Source of the DNA: Shewanella saliphila
GTDB taxonomy: Bacteria; Pseudomonadota; Gammaproteobacteria; Enterobacterales; Shewanellaceae
Assembly: GCF_014648295.1 (NCBI RefSeq)
Contig: NZ_BMQV01000009.1
Coordinates: 1 to 64,000, forward strand
Length of the DNA: 64,000 nucleotides
Reading direction: 5' to 3'
In this document: piece after piece, positions 26,323-36,404 of the stretch
How the letters are laid out: every line of letters begins with the position of its first letter
How positions within the stretch are numbered: the first letter of the stretch is position 1
Translations under genes and position numbers: made by a program
Notes under the pieces: generated by a model
The model's database searches: none
Told to the model about the DNA's origin: nothing
Seen by the model: the letters and a program-made list of their open reading frames with translations, nothing else

Positions 26323-26381
26323 GTAGGCTAAGCCACAGATAAATAAATTATGGCAATTTTGTCAGTATTGGAAGTGAAGAT

Positions 26382-27086
26382 ATGGCTCAAGCAAAGTTTG
26401 CTCAAATTAAACAATTTATTTTGTCACGGATTGAAACCGGTGAATGGCAAGAAAACGATCGCGTGCCGTCTGAAAACCAATTAACGGACCTGTTTGCGTG
26501 TAGCCGCATGACCGCAAGGCGGGCGTTAACTGAACTGGTGGACTCAGGCGTGTTAGAGCGTACTCAAGGCGTGGGCACTTTTGTGGCAGGGCTTAAGTCG
26601 CAGTCATCGTTATTGGTCATTCGTAATATTGCCGATGAAATCAAAGACCGTGGCCATGGTTATAGCGTTAAGCAGCTTGAGTTAAAGCAGATTGATGCCA
26701 GTGCTGCTGTGGCTAATGCATTGGGGCTTGAGGTTGGCAACCCGGTATTTTATTCAGTGCTAGTGCATTGCGAACAAGGTTTACCTCTGCAAGTAGAAGA
26801 GCGCTTTGTTAATCCCAAACTCGTGCCAAAGTATCTAGAGCAAGACTTTACAATACAGACGCCTCACGAATATCTCTCTGCCGTAGCGCCGTTAACTGAA
26901 GCGCGCCATACCGTTGAAGCCATCATGGCCAATGAACGATTACTGCAAAGGTTGGCAATAGAGGCCACTGAACCTTGTTTACAAATTTTACGCCGCACCT
27001 GGTCACGCCAAGGTGTAGTGAGCTTTGCACGGCTAGTGCATCCCGGCAGTAAGTTTAAATTAACCTCTGCGTTGGTGAATAAATAA
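26382..27086 (+). CDS. hutC: Histidine utilisation repressor
   Basis: HutC is a GntR/HutC-family repressor released by urocanate. The 234-residue protein has the winged-helix domain at residues 5-75 (VPSENQLTDLFACSRMTARRALTELVDSGVLERTQGVGTFV region). The UTRA ligand domain follows, including LPLQVEERFVNPKLVPKYLEQDF and HTVEAIMA. It precedes hutU by 134 bp on the same strand and lies beside its presumed operator. Confidence 0.95.
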   Translation: MAQAKFAQIKQFILSRIETGEWQENDRVPSENQLTDLFACSRMTARRALTELVDSGVLERTQGVGTFVAGLKSQSSLLVIRNIADEIKDRGHGYSVKQLELKQIDASAAVANALGLEVGNPVFYSVLVHCEQGLPLQVEERFVNPKLVPKYLEQDFTIQTPHEYLSAVAPLTEARHTVEAIMANERLLQRLAIEATEPCLQILRRTWSRQGVVSFARLVHPGSKFKLTSALVNK

Positions 27087-27121
27087 TGCCAATCAATGAA
27101 TTTATCGTACCCAGTTAGCAG

Positions 27122-27208
27122 CCATAAGATTAATACCTAAAACCTAGGCCTAAGACCTAAAATTTATTACAACAAGACCAATAAAAAACCAAACCGAATT
27201 AATCGGTT
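27122..27208 (+). promoter_or_regulatory. hutC-hutU spacer with short direct repeats and a hairpin
   Basis: Degenerate copies of an ACCTAAA-like heptamer recur at about 27137-27163. Close before the hutU ribosome site (AGAGGA), AACCGA at 27192-27197 and TCGGTT at 27203-27208 form a small hairpin. No second HutC-type palindrome is present, so hutU probably depends on the upstream promoter or on an unrecognised one here. Confidence 0.4.
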
Positions 27209-27220
27209 GAAGAGGACATT

Positions 27221-28891
27221 ATGGATAAACGACACGACCCAAGCCGTCGCATTATTGCGCCACACGGTACTCAATTACAGTGTAAAAGTTGGCTAACTGA
27301 AGCGGCAATGCGGATGTTAATGAACAACCTTCACCCCGATGTGGCTGAACGCCCAGAAGATTTAGTGGTATATGGCGGTATTGGCCGCGCCGCGCGAGAC
27401 TGGCAAAGTTACGACAAAATTATTGAGGTATTGCAGCGCCTTGAAGACGATGAAACCTTATTGGTGCAGTCGGGTAAACCTGTTGGGGTGTTTACCACTC
27501 ATGCCAATGCGCCAAGAGTGATTATTGCTAACTCAAATCTGGTGCCACATTGGGCTAACTGGGAGCACTTTAATGAGCTCGATAAAAAAGGTTTGGCGAT
27601 GTACGGCCAAATGACCGCCGGTTCGTGGATTTACATTGGTTCGCAAGGCATTGTCCAAGGTACTTACGAAACCTTTGTTGCCATGGCAAAACAACACTTT
27701 AATGGCTCGTCTGCAGGTAAGTGGATTTTAACCGGCGGCTTAGGCGGCATGGGCGGCGCACAGCCGTTAGCGGGCACAATGGCGGGTTATTCGGTGCTCA
27801 CCTGTGAAGTGGATGAAACCCGCATCGATTTTCGCATGCGCACGGGTTACGTCGACAAAAAAGCCACATCATTAGACCAAGCCTTAGCGATGATTTACCA
27901 AGCAAACCAAAACGGCAAGCCCGTTTCAGTTGGCTTATTAGCCAATGCTGCTGATGTGTTTACCGAGTTAGTGACCCGCGGTATTACCCCTGATGTGGTG
28001 ACCGACCAAACTTCCGCGCACGACCCGTTAAATGGTTATTTACCGCAAGGCTGGAGTTTAGAATACGCAGCGCAAATGCGTAAAACTGACGAAGCCGCTG
28101 TGGTTAAAGCCGCAAAACAGTCGATGGCGGTGCAAGTGAAAGCCATGTTGGCATTGCAAGCCGCAGGCGCGGCAACGACCGATTATGGTAATAATATTCG
28201 TCAAATGGCTTTTGATGAAGGTGTAACAAATGCCTTTGATTTTCCTGGGTTTGTGCCTGCGTATGTGCGGCCGTTATTTTGTGAAGGTATTGGACCATTT
28301 CGTTGGGTTGCGCTGTCTGGCGATCCTGAGGATATCTACAAAACCGACGCCAAGGTTAAAGAGCTAATTCCTGATAATCCCCATTTACACAATTGGCTCG
28401 ATATGGCCCGTGAGCGTATAGCGTTTCAAGGTCTGCCTGCACGTATTTGCTGGGTCGGTTTAAAAGACCGTGCCCGTTTAGCGTTAGCGTTTAATGAAAT
28501 GGTCAAAAATGGCGAGCTGTCGGCGCCAGTAGTCATTGGTCGAGATCATTTAGATTCAGGCTCGGTTGCCAGCCCCAATCGTGAAACCGAAGCCATGCTC
28601 GATGGCTCAGATGCGGTGTCAGATTGGCCATTAATGAATGCGTTATTAAATACCGCCAGTGGCGCCACCTGGGTGTCGTTGCATCATGGTGGCGGTGTCG
28701 GCATGGGTTTTAGTCAGCATTCTGGTGTGGTGATTGTGGCCGATGGTACCGATGAGGCGGCTGTTAGGCTAGGGCGCGTATTGTGGAATGACCCTGCAAC
28801 TGGCGTAATGCGTCATGCCGATGCGGGTTACGACCTTGCAAAAAAATGTGCCAAAGAGCAAGGCTTAGACCTGCCAATGTTAGGAGCGTAA
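27221..28891 (+). CDS. hutU: Urocanate hydratase (urocanase)
   Basis: Urocanase converts urocanate to imidazolone propionate using tightly bound NAD. The 556-residue length is normal. The NAD-binding segment is [20 protein letters not shown] (about residues 170-190), and the conserved cysteine region is [25 protein letters not shown] (around residue 410). The C-terminal [17 protein letters not shown] motif is intact. It is separated from hutH by 3 bp and is therefore co-transcribed with it. Confidence 0.98.
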   Translation: MDKRHDPSRRIIAPHGTQLQCKSWLTEAAMRMLMNNLHPDVAERPEDLVVYGGIGRAARDWQSYDKIIEVLQRLEDDETLLVQSGKPVGVFTTHANAPRVIIANSNLVPHWANWEHFNELDKKGLAMYGQMTAGSWIYIGSQGIVQGTYETFVAMAKQHFNGSSAGKWILTGGLGGMGGAQPLAGTMAGYSVLTCEVDETRIDFRMRTGYVDKKATSLDQALAMIYQANQNGKPVSVGLLANAADVFTELVTRGITPDVVTDQTSAHDPLNGYLPQGWSLEYAAQMRKTDEAAVVKAAKQSMAVQVKAMLALQAAGAATTDYGNNIRQMAFDEGVTNAFDFPGFVPAYVRPLFCEGIGPFRWVALSGDPEDIYKTDAKVKELIPDNPHLHNWLDMARERIAFQGLPARICWVGLKDRARLALAFNEMVKNGELSAPVVIGRDHLDSGSVASPNRETEAMLDGSDAVSDWPLMNALLNTASGATWVSLHHGGGVGMGFSQHSGVVIVADGTDEAAVRLGRVLWNDPATGVMRHADAGYDLAKKCAKEQGLDLPMLGA

Positions 28892-28894
28892 CCC

Positions 28895-30433
28895 ATGTCG
28901 ACTTACTCATTTGAATTGATCCCAGGTACCTTAACATTGGCACAAACCCGCGCCATTAGCCGCAATAGCGTCAAGATAACGCTTGCCAAAGATGCGATTA
29001 AAGACATTAATCAAAGTGCTGAAATTGTCCAGCAAGTGCTGCGTGAAGGTCGTACTGTATATGGTATTAACACTGGGTTTGGCTTGTTGGCCAACACCAA
29101 AATAGCGCCGCAAGATTTACAAGTTTTGCAGCGTTCAATTGTGTTGTCTCATGCCGCAGGTATTGGCCAATATATGCAAGATGCCACGGTGCGTTTAATG
29201 ATGGTGTTAAAAATTAACTCATTAAGCCGTGGGTTTTCTGGTATTCGTTTAGAGGTGATTGAATTTTTAATTCAGTTAGTGAATGCCGGCGTATATCCGT
29301 GCGTACCCGAAAAAGGCTCTGTCGGTGCATCGGGCGACTTAGCACCATTAGCACACATGTGTTTGCCATTATTAGGCGAAGGTGAAATGACCTATAAAGG
29401 GCAAATTATATCGGCAAGCGAAGGACTTGAGATTGCTGGATTAGCACCGATTGAGCTGGCCGCTAAAGAAGGCTTGGCGTTATTAAATGGCACCCAAGCA
29501 TCGACCGCATTAGCGTTAGAAGGCTTATTTAATGCAGAAGATTTGTTTGCCGCCAGCTCAGTGATTGGTGCCATGAGTGTTGAGGCGGCAATGGGCAGTC
29601 GAAGCCCATTTGATGCACGTATTCATGCGGCGCGTGGTCAAAAAGGTCAAATTGATTCGGCGGCGATATTTCGTCATTTGTTAACAAGTGAATCAGAGAT
29701 CAGCCAAAGTCACAGTAATTGTGAAAAAGTACAAGATCCATACTCACTGCGTTGTCAGCCACAGGTATTGGGCGCGTGTTTAACTCAAATTCGTCAAGCG
29801 GCAGAAGTACTAGGTGCTGAAGCCAATGGCGTAACCGACAATCCGCTAGTGTTTCAAGATACTGGCGACATTATTTCAGGCGGTAACTTCCACGCAGAAC
29901 CGGTGGCAATGGCAGCAGATAACCTGGCGATTGCCATTGCCGAAATGGGCGCGATTGCTGAGCGTCGTATGGCACTGCTAATTGACTCTAGCCTGTCAAA
30001 ATTACCGCCATTTTTAGTCAATAATGGTGGGGTGAATTCAGGCTTTATGATTGCCCAGGTAACTGCCGCGGCACTGGCGTCTGAAAACAAAACCTATGCT
30101 CATCCAGCCTCGGTAGACAGTTTGCCTACGTCGGCAAACCAAGAAGACCATGTGTCGATGGCCACTTTTGCCGCGCGACGCTTGCGAGACATGAGCGAAA
30201 ACACCCGTGGCGTGTTAGCGATTGAACTTCTCGCTGCGGCGCAAGGGTTGGATTTTAGAAGCCCATTACAGCCCAGTGCCGCCATTGCTAAGGCAAAAGC
30301 CGACCTAAGGGCAATCGTGTCGTTTTATGAGCAAGACCGCTACTTTGCCCCAGACATCGAAAATGCGGTCGATTTGCTGACTAATGCCAGTTTTAATCGA
30401 CTATTACCGCAAGGATTAATGCCAAGCTTTTAA
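28895..30433 (+). CDS. hutH: Histidine ammonia-lyase
   Basis: HutH deaminates histidine to urocanate, the first step of the pathway. The 512-residue protein has the Ala-Ser-Gly triad in [14 protein letters not shown] (about residues 141-154), which cyclises to the MIO prosthetic group. It also has the active-site tyrosine near VYGINTGFG and the [14 protein letters not shown] motif. The start follows TAGGAG in the hutU tail. The last codons merge into a 13-bp tandem repeat that continues beyond the stop. Confidence 0.98.
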   Translation: MSTYSFELIPGTLTLAQTRAISRNSVKITLAKDAIKDINQSAEIVQQVLREGRTVYGINTGFGLLANTKIAPQDLQVLQRSIVLSHAAGIGQYMQDATVRLMMVLKINSLSRGFSGIRLEVIEFLIQLVNAGVYPCVPEKGSVGASGDLAPLAHMCLPLLGEGEMTYKGQIISASEGLEIAGLAPIELAAKEGLALLNGTQASTALALEGLFNAEDLFAASSVIGAMSVEAAMGSRSPFDARIHAARGQKGQIDSAAIFRHLLTSESEISQSHSNCEKVQDPYSLRCQPQVLGACLTQIRQAAEVLGAEANGVTDNPLVFQDTGDIISGGNFHAEPVAMAADNLAIAIAEMGAIAERRMALLIDSSLSKLPPFLVNNGGVNSGFMIAQVTAAALASENKTYAHPASVDSLPTSANQEDHVSMATFAARRLRDMSENTRGVLAIELLAAAQGLDFRSPLQPSAAIAKAKADLRAIVSFYEQDRYFAPDIENAVDLLTNASFNRLLPQGLMPSF

Positions 30434-30490
30434 ATCAAACTTTTAAATCAAGATTTTAGACCAAGCTGTTAGCTCAAGCTTTTAGGGTTA
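30426..30490 (+). repeat. Five-copy 13-bp tandem repeat at the hutH 3' end
   Basis: Five consecutive 13-base units, beginning in the last codons of hutH, follow the pattern GCTTTTAAATCAA with increasing divergence. Units start at 30426, 30439, 30452, 30465 and 30478. The first two differ at two positions; later ones differ at several. It ends just before the operon terminator. Confidence 0.85.
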
Positions 30491-30496
30491 AGTAAT

Positions 30497-30521
30497 AAAA
30501 GGACCGCGAGGTCCTTTTTGT
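30497..30521 (+). terminator. Rho-independent terminator of the hut operon
   Basis: Arms AAAAGGACC (30497-30505) and GGTCCTTTT (30510-30518) with a GCGA loop are followed by further T bases. Confidence 0.92.
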
Positions 30522-30699
30522 TTGCTAAACTCCCCTTGATTATCGTCAGTGGTATGTTGAGTTAACTTTATTGAATGAATGTACTGAATTGAATGCTCAA
30601 TTAAGTGCATAATGCTTGCAGTAAAACCTTCGGTTTTGTTTGCCTTCAGGGTGTTAAACGTTCCTTTGTGTAAAGGACTATGTGGCTAAGGATTTGTGA

Positions 30700-31968
30700 G
30701 TGAATACAGAATTTAGGGTAGAGGTTGCCTCTTGGTTAACCCAGCTAGGCATTGACAGTCAGCCAACGGATGGTGTGGCGACATCGGTATTAATTTTTGC
30801 TTGTTTGCTTATTGCTGGCATAGGTTATTACATTACTCATCGATTTGTGGTGCATGGACTTAATGCGGTTATTCGCCGTTCATCAGTCACCTGGGATGAT
30901 ATTTTTATGCGCTTTAATGTACTAGAACGCCTAGCGTTGTTAGTACCTATTGTGCTGCTAGATGTGTTAATTCCAATTGTGCTGACATCACATGAGTTTG
31001 CCAGTGTCATTATTGACCGTTTACTCAGCTCATTGCTGGTGGTCTTTATAATACGGGCGATTTATAGCGCATTGAATGCCGGCGATGAAATTGCCGATGT
31101 TAATCATGTTAACCGTAGATTACCGGTTAAAAGCTTTGTTCAACTAACCAAGTTATTCTTATTTTTTATAGGTTTAGTGGTCGTTTTTTCGATACTGGCC
31201 GACCAGTCGCCTATTTACTTTTTTAGCGGTTTAGGTGTCGCTACTGGTTTTATGATGTTGGTGTTTCGCGACACTATTTTGGGCTTTGTTGCCGGTATTC
31301 AGCTTGCGGCTAACCGCATGGTGAGCAAAGGCGACTGGATCCAAATGGATAAGTACGCCGCAGACGGTGCGGTAGAAGATGTAACATTAACGACCGTAAA
31401 AGTGCGCAATTGGGACAATACCATCACCATGATCCCTGCGTATGCTTTGGTGTCTGATGCTTTTAAAAACTGGCGGGGCATGTCTGAGTCAGGCGGACGT
31501 CGTATTAAACGTTCAGTGAATATTGACGTTAACAGCATTAAATTTTTAACAGACGAAGAACGTATTCGTTTAGGTAAAGTGAATTACTTAAAAGAGTATT
31601 TACCACAAATATTCAGCGAAATTAGTGCGGAAAATGCCAATATTAGCGATATTGATATGAAAGTTAACGGGCGTCATTTAACTAATATCGGTACTTTTAG
31701 GGCGTACTTACAAGAGTATTTGCGTCGTCATGACAAAATTCATAAAGACATGACCTTAATGGTGAGGCAATTGGCGCCAACCACCGAGGGTTTACCGATA
31801 GAGCTGTATATTTTTACTAATGATATCCGCTGGACGTATTACGAAGGGATTCAAGCTGATATTTTTGACCATGTTTTCGCAGTGTTGCCTGAGTTTGGTT
31901 TACGTGCATTTCAAATACCGACCGGAAATGATATCCGCAGCATTAAACAATACTGCGAACAGCAATAG
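30700..31968 (+). CDS. MscS-family mechanosensitive channel, YbdG-like
   Basis: This 422-residue inner-membrane channel should relieve hypo-osmotic pressure. It has about five N-terminal membrane helices. The MscS pore and beta domain follow, seen in GLGVATGFMMLVFRDTILGFVAGIQL and VSKGDWIQMDKYAADGAVEDVTLTTVKVRNWDNT. A long C-terminal domain (about residues 270-422) matches the YbdG (MscM) type rather than short MscS. The GTG start follows AAGGA with good spacing. The downstream lipase-like gene starts 22 bp after its stop, so the two are probably co-transcribed. Confidence 0.93.
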   Translation: MNTEFRVEVASWLTQLGIDSQPTDGVATSVLIFACLLIAGIGYYITHRFVVHGLNAVIRRSSVTWDDIFMRFNVLERLALLVPIVLLDVLIPIVLTSHEFASVIIDRLLSSLLVVFIIRAIYSALNAGDEIADVNHVNRRLPVKSFVQLTKLFLFFIGLVVVFSILADQSPIYFFSGLGVATGFMMLVFRDTILGFVAGIQLAANRMVSKGDWIQMDKYAADGAVEDVTLTTVKVRNWDNTITMIPAYALVSDAFKNWRGMSESGGRRIKRSVNIDVNSIKFLTDEERIRLGKVNYLKEYLPQIFSEISAENANISDIDMKVNGRHLTNIGTFRAYLQEYLRRHDKIHKDMTLMVRQLAPTTEGLPIELYIFTNDIRWTYYEGIQADIFDHVFAVLPEFGLRAFQIPTGNDIRSIKQYCEQQ

Positions 31969-31990
31969 TCATTCGGTAAGGATGCGAGTT

Positions 31991-33490
31991 GTGGCTAAGT
32001 GTCGTAATAGACAAGGTGCTGTTTTACAGCGTCAGTTATTCCAACTGGGGCGCTTGTTAGTCTGTTGCGTGCTAGCCATTACCTGTGTCATCTTGCCTGT
32101 ACAAGCCAATTGGCTCAGTGATATTCATCGTAGTATCAGTGGTGATGAAAAAGCGCCTAGCCTGAAGCCTCTTAGCCCTGCTGAGTTAGCTGACTACCCT
32201 GCAGATTATACCTATGAGCGCGTTATCGCGCCCAGCCATCAAGCGCCTGTATTTGTGTTGCAAGCCGGTCTTGAGCATCGCGACACTGTGGTGCTTATTC
32301 ATGGCTTAGGTGACCTAGCATCTAAAGATTGGTTAACGGTCATTCCCACACTTGCTAAGCAATATCATGTGGTGGCTATCGATTTACCCGGATTTGGCTT
32401 ATCTCAAGGGGCGGTATTTACTTACTCGCCGCAACAATACGCCAAAGTTATCGATTGGCTGATAACTCAATATCGCCACGATGGCCAGGTTAATCTTGTG
32501 GGTCACTCTATGGGCGCGGCTATCAGTGTGTATTATGCCAGCCAATATCCTGAGCGTATCCAGCAATTGGTGTTGGTCGATGCGGCCGGTATTTTAGATC
32601 GTACCGCTTATATTAAGCGGATTTCGACTCGCGATAATGACCAAGCAGATTTACCTCAAAGTGTTAGACGAGTTTTGGCTCGGGTAGACAATCTTGCCGA
32701 TAAGATATTGGAGAAATCCGGAACAGGTTTTGACCCAACACGGATTTTTAGTGGTGATTCGTCGCTACGTAATATGACCATTGGCGAGCAAACTAATGTT
32801 AATGCCGCACTAGCGTTGATGGAACAAAACTTCTCGGTGTTAAGTTATCAAGCGGTTCCGCCAACTCACATTATTTGGGGTGGTCAAGATAATGTCGCGC
32901 CGCTGCGCACAGCTTATGCGTTGCAACATGTTTTACCCCTATCTCGGTTGCAGGTGATTAACCAGGCTGGTCATGTGCCGATGAAATCTCATCCCCATGA
33001 ATTTAATCATATGTTATTGGCTAGCCTTAACGCCATGATTGAACCTCGACAAGCTCGACCGCAACATAACAGTAAGCGAATGGGCCGCTGCTTTCAAGAT
33101 GATCAGAGTGAATTTAGCGGTCAATATCAGCAGATAATATTGAACGATTGTAAGTTGGCGCGCTTTGATAATGTTGATGTGACGCATCTATCCATAACGG
33201 ACTCTATTGTCACCGTATCAGCAAGTCGTATTGGTACGGCTAATCACAGCATGCAAATCACTCGCAGTGTCATTAATGCTACAGACACTGAAATACTTGG
33301 CCAAATGCAAAGTGATCGTAGTCGTTTTGATTTTGCAGGGGTAACTTTTTACGGTGAGTCGCCAGTGTTTGTATCGCAAGCATCCACTCGACTTGTACTA
33401 TCACTCACAAGAATTATCACTCCAACCCAATCGACACGCCTGGGTGGAAGTTACGTATTAGCTGAGCAAAGCCTAGAAAGCGCGTTGTAA
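31991..33490 (+). CDS. Exported alpha/beta hydrolase with C-terminal extension
   Basis: This roughly 499-residue protein has a signal peptide (LLVCCVLAITCVILPVQA). An alpha/beta hydrolase domain covers residues 65-350: oxyanion HGLGDLASKDW, nucleophile GHSMGAAIS, and catalytic histidine in NQAGHVPMKSHP. A further 140 residues, rich in short beta-strand repeats (LARFDNVDVTHLSITDSIVTVSAS), follow and do not belong to the hydrolase fold. The GTG at 31991 has TAAGGA eight bases upstream; an ATG at 31982 is the alternative. Substrate unknown; esterase or lipase is likely. Confidence 0.85.
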   Translation: MAKCRNRQGAVLQRQLFQLGRLLVCCVLAITCVILPVQANWLSDIHRSISGDEKAPSLKPLSPAELADYPADYTYERVIAPSHQAPVFVLQAGLEHRDTVVLIHGLGDLASKDWLTVIPTLAKQYHVVAIDLPGFGLSQGAVFTYSPQQYAKVIDWLITQYRHDGQVNLVGHSMGAAISVYYASQYPERIQQLVLVDAAGILDRTAYIKRISTRDNDQADLPQSVRRVLARVDNLADKILEKSGTGFDPTRIFSGDSSLRNMTIGEQTNVNAALALMEQNFSVLSYQAVPPTHIIWGGQDNVAPLRTAYALQHVLPLSRLQVINQAGHVPMKSHPHEFNHMLLASLNAMIEPRQARPQHNSKRMGRCFQDDQSEFSGQYQQIILNDCKLARFDNVDVTHLSITDSIVTVSASRIGTANHSMQITRSVINATDTEILGQMQSDRSRFDFAGVTFYGESPVFVSQASTRLVLSLTRIITPTQSTRLGGSYVLAEQSLESAL

Positions 33491-33495
33491 ATCGT

Positions 33496-34068
33496 TTAGC
33501 GTCGCTCAGTGGGCGATTGTAATTGGTAAACGGGGATGTTTTTGGGGCGATAGCCAGTAATGGTGCGATAAAAATCCATCAATTGATTCATTTCTGCCTC
33601 AATATTGCCTGTTGGAGCTAGGGGCGGCGAGAGCACAATGGTTTTGCGGCCAAAATCTAACCCTACTGGGACAATATCTACCTGTGCTTTAACTGCAATA
33701 TGATAAAAACCGCTTTTCCAGCGAGTAACAGGGCTACGTGTGCCTTCTGGTGCCAGCGCTAACTTGTAGTTGGGATCTTGTTGAAACAACTGTGCAGCAG
33801 CATCGACGAGGTTATTATGTTTACGCCTATCAACAGGGCTGCCACCCATCGCACGAAATAGCCATCCCCAAGGCGCAATAAACAATTGGTGCTTACCTAG
33901 GAAATGGATTTTTGTACCTAATGCGCTCCGGGCAATAATCCCAATAATAAAGTCCCAATTACTGGTATGGGGGCCAACTATCATTACGCACGGTTGAGTT
34001 TTATTGAACTGTCCTTCAAACGTCCACCCCAGCAGACGCAGTAATCTTATACACAAAGTGTTTAACAT
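33496..34068 (-). CDS. 1-acyl-glycerol-3-phosphate acyltransferase-like protein
   Basis: This 190-residue PlsC-domain protein transfers acyl groups to a lysophospholipid or similar acceptor at the inner membrane. The catalytic HX4D motif is HTSNWD (about residues 34-39), and the substrate-binding motif is LAPEGTRSP (about residues 119-127). It is shorter than E. coli PlsC and resembles the small family seen beside lipid genes in marine bacteria. It converges on the hydrolase gene with only five bases between the stops. Confidence 0.88.
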   Translation of the reverse strand: MLNTLCIRLLRLLGWTFEGQFNKTQPCVMIVGPHTSNWDFIIGIIARSALGTKIHFLGKHQLFIAPWGWLFRAMGGSPVDRRKHNNLVDAAAQLFQQDPNYKLALAPEGTRSPVTRWKSGFYHIAVKAQVDIVPVGLDFGRKTIVLSPPLAPTGNIEAEMNQLMDFYRTITGYRPKNIPVYQLQSPTERR

Positions 34069-34256
34069 AGTGGAGTCCTAATCAGAGCGTTTACGCTTCT
34101 TGTTATTGGTTTTCTAGATATGACGCACCAAATCGAGGCGTTTAGTGATTAAAGCATATAATCAACTCTTCGCCAATTGACTATGAGGCTTGCTGTAGCG
34201 GACTGACTCAATAAGTCATGCCCGCAGCAATATGCAATATGGATAATAAGGGAGAG

Positions 34257-34724
34257 TTAGTGAGTGGTCGGCTTATCGAACTCTGCGATGCGCTTGGCTT
34301 CATCTAAAATGACTTGCTCTAGCTCTGCCTCAGACTTCATTCGTTCTAAATCATATTTCATCCGCTGTTGTTTTGGCAGGGTCTTACGCGCGTCCATGAT
34401 GGGATGATCTCGAATGATGTCATAGTGAACAAATAGGTTAGGAAAGTCACCAGCCACTTGTTCTGACATTGATAATGCATCAAACAGTTTACCAATGCGC
34501 ACCACACCTTCAGAAAGCTCGCAGCGGTCTTCTAACATGGCTGCGGCAATATAACGAATATCGGTAAGGATTTGCTGTCTACGCTCTTCAGCTTTGGCTT
34601 GACGCTCTGCTTGCGCTTTTTGGTTGGCCTCAGTGCGGCGCTTAAGGGTTAATAATAGGTGAGTGGCGTACGCGGCAAGGGCGATGATAATGAGTAATGC
34701 AATAATAATGGCGATTGTTGGCAC
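34257..34724 (-). CDS. DUF2489 membrane-anchored protein
   Basis: This 155-residue protein has one N-terminal membrane helix (IAIIIALLIIIALAAYATHLLL). A charged coiled coil follows (RTEANQKAQAERQAKAEERRQQIL), then the DUF2489 domain with EDRCELSEGVVRIGKLFDAL. The GTG start has AAAGGA at a spacing of six. It lies downstream of yihI, as in related genera, separated by a long stem-loop. Function unknown. Confidence 0.85.
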   Translation of the reverse strand: MPTIAIIIALLIIIALAAYATHLLLTLKRRTEANQKAQAERQAKAEERRQQILTDIRYIAAAMLEDRCELSEGVVRIGKLFDALSMSEQVAGDFPNLFVHYDIIRDHPIMDARKTLPKQQRMKYDLERMKSEAELEQVILDEAKRIAEFDKPTTH

Positions 34725-34746
34725 AATTTATCCTTTTTTGAATACA

Positions 34747-34806
34747 AAACTGGCGCGAACCTAGTTGATTGAGTATGTACCCAACCAACTAGGTGTGCGC
34801 CAGTTT
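34747..34806 (-). terminator. Long stem-loop between yihI and the DUF2489 gene
   Basis: Ten-base arms at 34747-34756 and 34797-34806, plus an inner paired segment (CCTAGTTG with CAACTAGG), form a long interrupted hairpin. The T-run on the minus strand is short, so it may act as an attenuator. Confidence 0.6.
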
Positions 34807-34836
34807 ATCCCATTCAAATGAAATTCATTGAGTGGT

Positions 34837-35385
34837 TTAGTCTTGTTTTTGATAATCTTTAAGCAGATCTGCACCTGACTCAAAACGATTTAATAGCTCG
34901 TCGTCTGTCAGTTGCTTTTTAGGGCTAGGCGCAGGTGCTTCACCGCCTTCAGTTAGTCCTAAACGTTGCATTAACTGCTCGATTTTGTCTAATTGAATAT
35001 CTAACCATTTTTGATCGGCGTCAGACAGATCGCGACCTTCTTCCAGTTGGTCAAGCAACTGATTCAGTCTTGGATCTTCTTCAAGCTTTAGCAATTTTTG
35101 CTCGTCAGTTATTTTAGGCTGTTTAGGCTTAACCACTAACGGCTCAGTAATTGATGTTGGCAATGATAATGCAACAGGTTTTTTACTGCCATGACGTGCA
35201 TCTTTTGTTACTGCTGCGCCACTGCCTGAAGCTTGTTTAAGTAACGCTTCGTTATGACGGCTGCCAGATTTACGGCCAGATTCTGACTTTTTACCATCGA
35301 CCGCTTTACGATCGGTTTTTTTTACTCTTGGGGCAAACTTAGGGCCGTTTTCGCCGCCTTTGCGAGTTTTTTTACTGCGAGCCAT
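34837..35385 (-). CDS. yihI: Der GTPase-activating protein YihI
   Basis: YihI stimulates the GTPase Der (EngA) and so modulates ribosome biogenesis. The 182-residue protein starts MARSKKTRKGGENGP, the conserved lysine-rich N terminus. A disordered basic stretch is followed by the acidic helical C-terminal core (LEEDPRLNQLLDQLEEGRDLSDADQKWLD). The ATG at 35385 is chosen over an in-frame start at 35436 because the family begins with MAR-K. Confidence 0.93.
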   Translation of the reverse strand: MARSKKTRKGGENGPKFAPRVKKTDRKAVDGKKSESGRKSGSRHNEALLKQASGSGAAVTKDARHGSKKPVALSLPTSITEPLVVKPKQPKITDEQKLLKLEEDPRLNQLLDQLEEGRDLSDADQKWLDIQLDKIEQLMQRLGLTEGGEAPAPSPKKQLTDDELLNRFESGADLLKDYQKQD

Positions 35386-35440
35386 GATGTTCTCGTTAGG
35401 TTTTCTAAACACGTCCTTGCAGAGTAATTTCTCCAAGGCA

Positions 35441-36103
35441 CTAAATAAGGATGCGCTTTATATCAGGTTTTGACGATTTTTGCATCAAAACCAGATCTTT
35501 TGCTGCAAATAATAGCTCAAAATCACTGTGAGAAGCTAAATATTCGAATGTTGTTTGCTGATAGAAGCTCACATGAGTGGGATTATTTTTATAATGCCAC
35601 TTCGCAAATAGGGCTTTGTCTGTGAGTAGCGGGGTGCTAATGGCTAACCAACCATTAGGCTTAATCAGTTGGCTTAATAATGTCCACTCGCGAATGGGAT
35701 GCCTAAAGTGCTCAAACACTCGGTAACAACAAACAAAATCGTAGCTCTGACTTAACACAGACTGATCGGCAGCAAAGAATGGGTCGTATTGATTCACTTG
35801 ATGGCCGGCTTCAACAATGCTCAGCTGACTTTTTTCATCTAATATTCTACCAAAGTTTAGGCCTTTTAAACTGCCTGTTTGTTGCTCGGCGATTTGCGCT
35901 AACAGCGGTAAAATAAATTGTGATAGTTGTTTTTGTTTAGAGGTTTTTTGTGCCCGACCATAACGCTGACGTTCTAGGTTGGGCATAAGGTGTGAGTTTG
36001 GGCTAGCGAAGACTAAGTCGCATTGTGGGCAAGCGTAAAAAGCTCTTTTTTTGTCTTGAACAAAAAAATTGGCTGAATGATGACACAGTGGGCATGGGCT
36101 CAT
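35441..36103 (-). CDS. Zinc-ribbon plus class I SAM-dependent methyltransferase
   Basis: This 220-residue protein begins with a zinc-ribbon, CPLCHHSANFF...YACPQCDLVF (about residues 4-34). A compact methyltransferase domain follows, with weak motif I near SIVEAGHQVNQYDPF and the later YDFVCCYRVFEHFRHP motif. The glycine-rich loop is poorly conserved. The substrate is unknown. It lies 55 bp upstream of yihI on the same strand. An ATG at 36103 is preferred to a TTG at 36130. Confidence 0.8.
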   Translation of the reverse strand: MSPCPLCHHSANFFVQDKKRAFYACPQCDLVFASPNSHLMPNLERQRYGRAQKTSKQKQLSQFILPLLAQIAEQQTGSLKGLNFGRILDEKSQLSIVEAGHQVNQYDPFFAADQSVLSQSYDFVCCYRVFEHFRHPIREWTLLSQLIKPNGWLAISTPLLTDKALFAKWHYKNNPTHVSFYQQTTFEYLASHSDFELLFAAKDLVLMQKSSKPDIKRILI

Positions 36104-36155
36104 TAACGACAGCAGCACCTTAGTAAACAATATATAGTGATATTACCGATCCGCA

Positions 36156-36314
36156 TTAGCATTTGCTCTTATAGCGAAAATTATCAGCGGGATATTCGCG
36201 GTAGCCTTTTGAGGAATCCTCTGGCAAACATAGCGTCTCAATGCCTTTGATGTTGATGACGATACCTATAGTCATTTCCATTGTACTGGCTTTAGTGACG
36301 CAGCCTAAAATAGA
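36156..36314 (-). pseudogene. Remnant of a small lipoprotein gene
   Basis: A minus-strand frame ends at 36156 and reads from 36314 as SILGCVTKASTMEMTIG through to RYKSKC. ILGC looks like a lipobox, but an in-frame TGA lies just upstream and no hydrophobic signal segment precedes it. An internal ATG at 36281 has no ribosome site. I interpret this as the mature part of a roughly 50-residue lipoprotein whose signal peptide has been lost. Confidence 0.4.
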
Positions 36315-36404
36315 TCACATTCTAATAAGGGTAGGTATAACAATAAACTATACCAATGTCCAAGTGATAGATATAACCATTGGCTGTAGATATGCGATAA
36401 AAAA

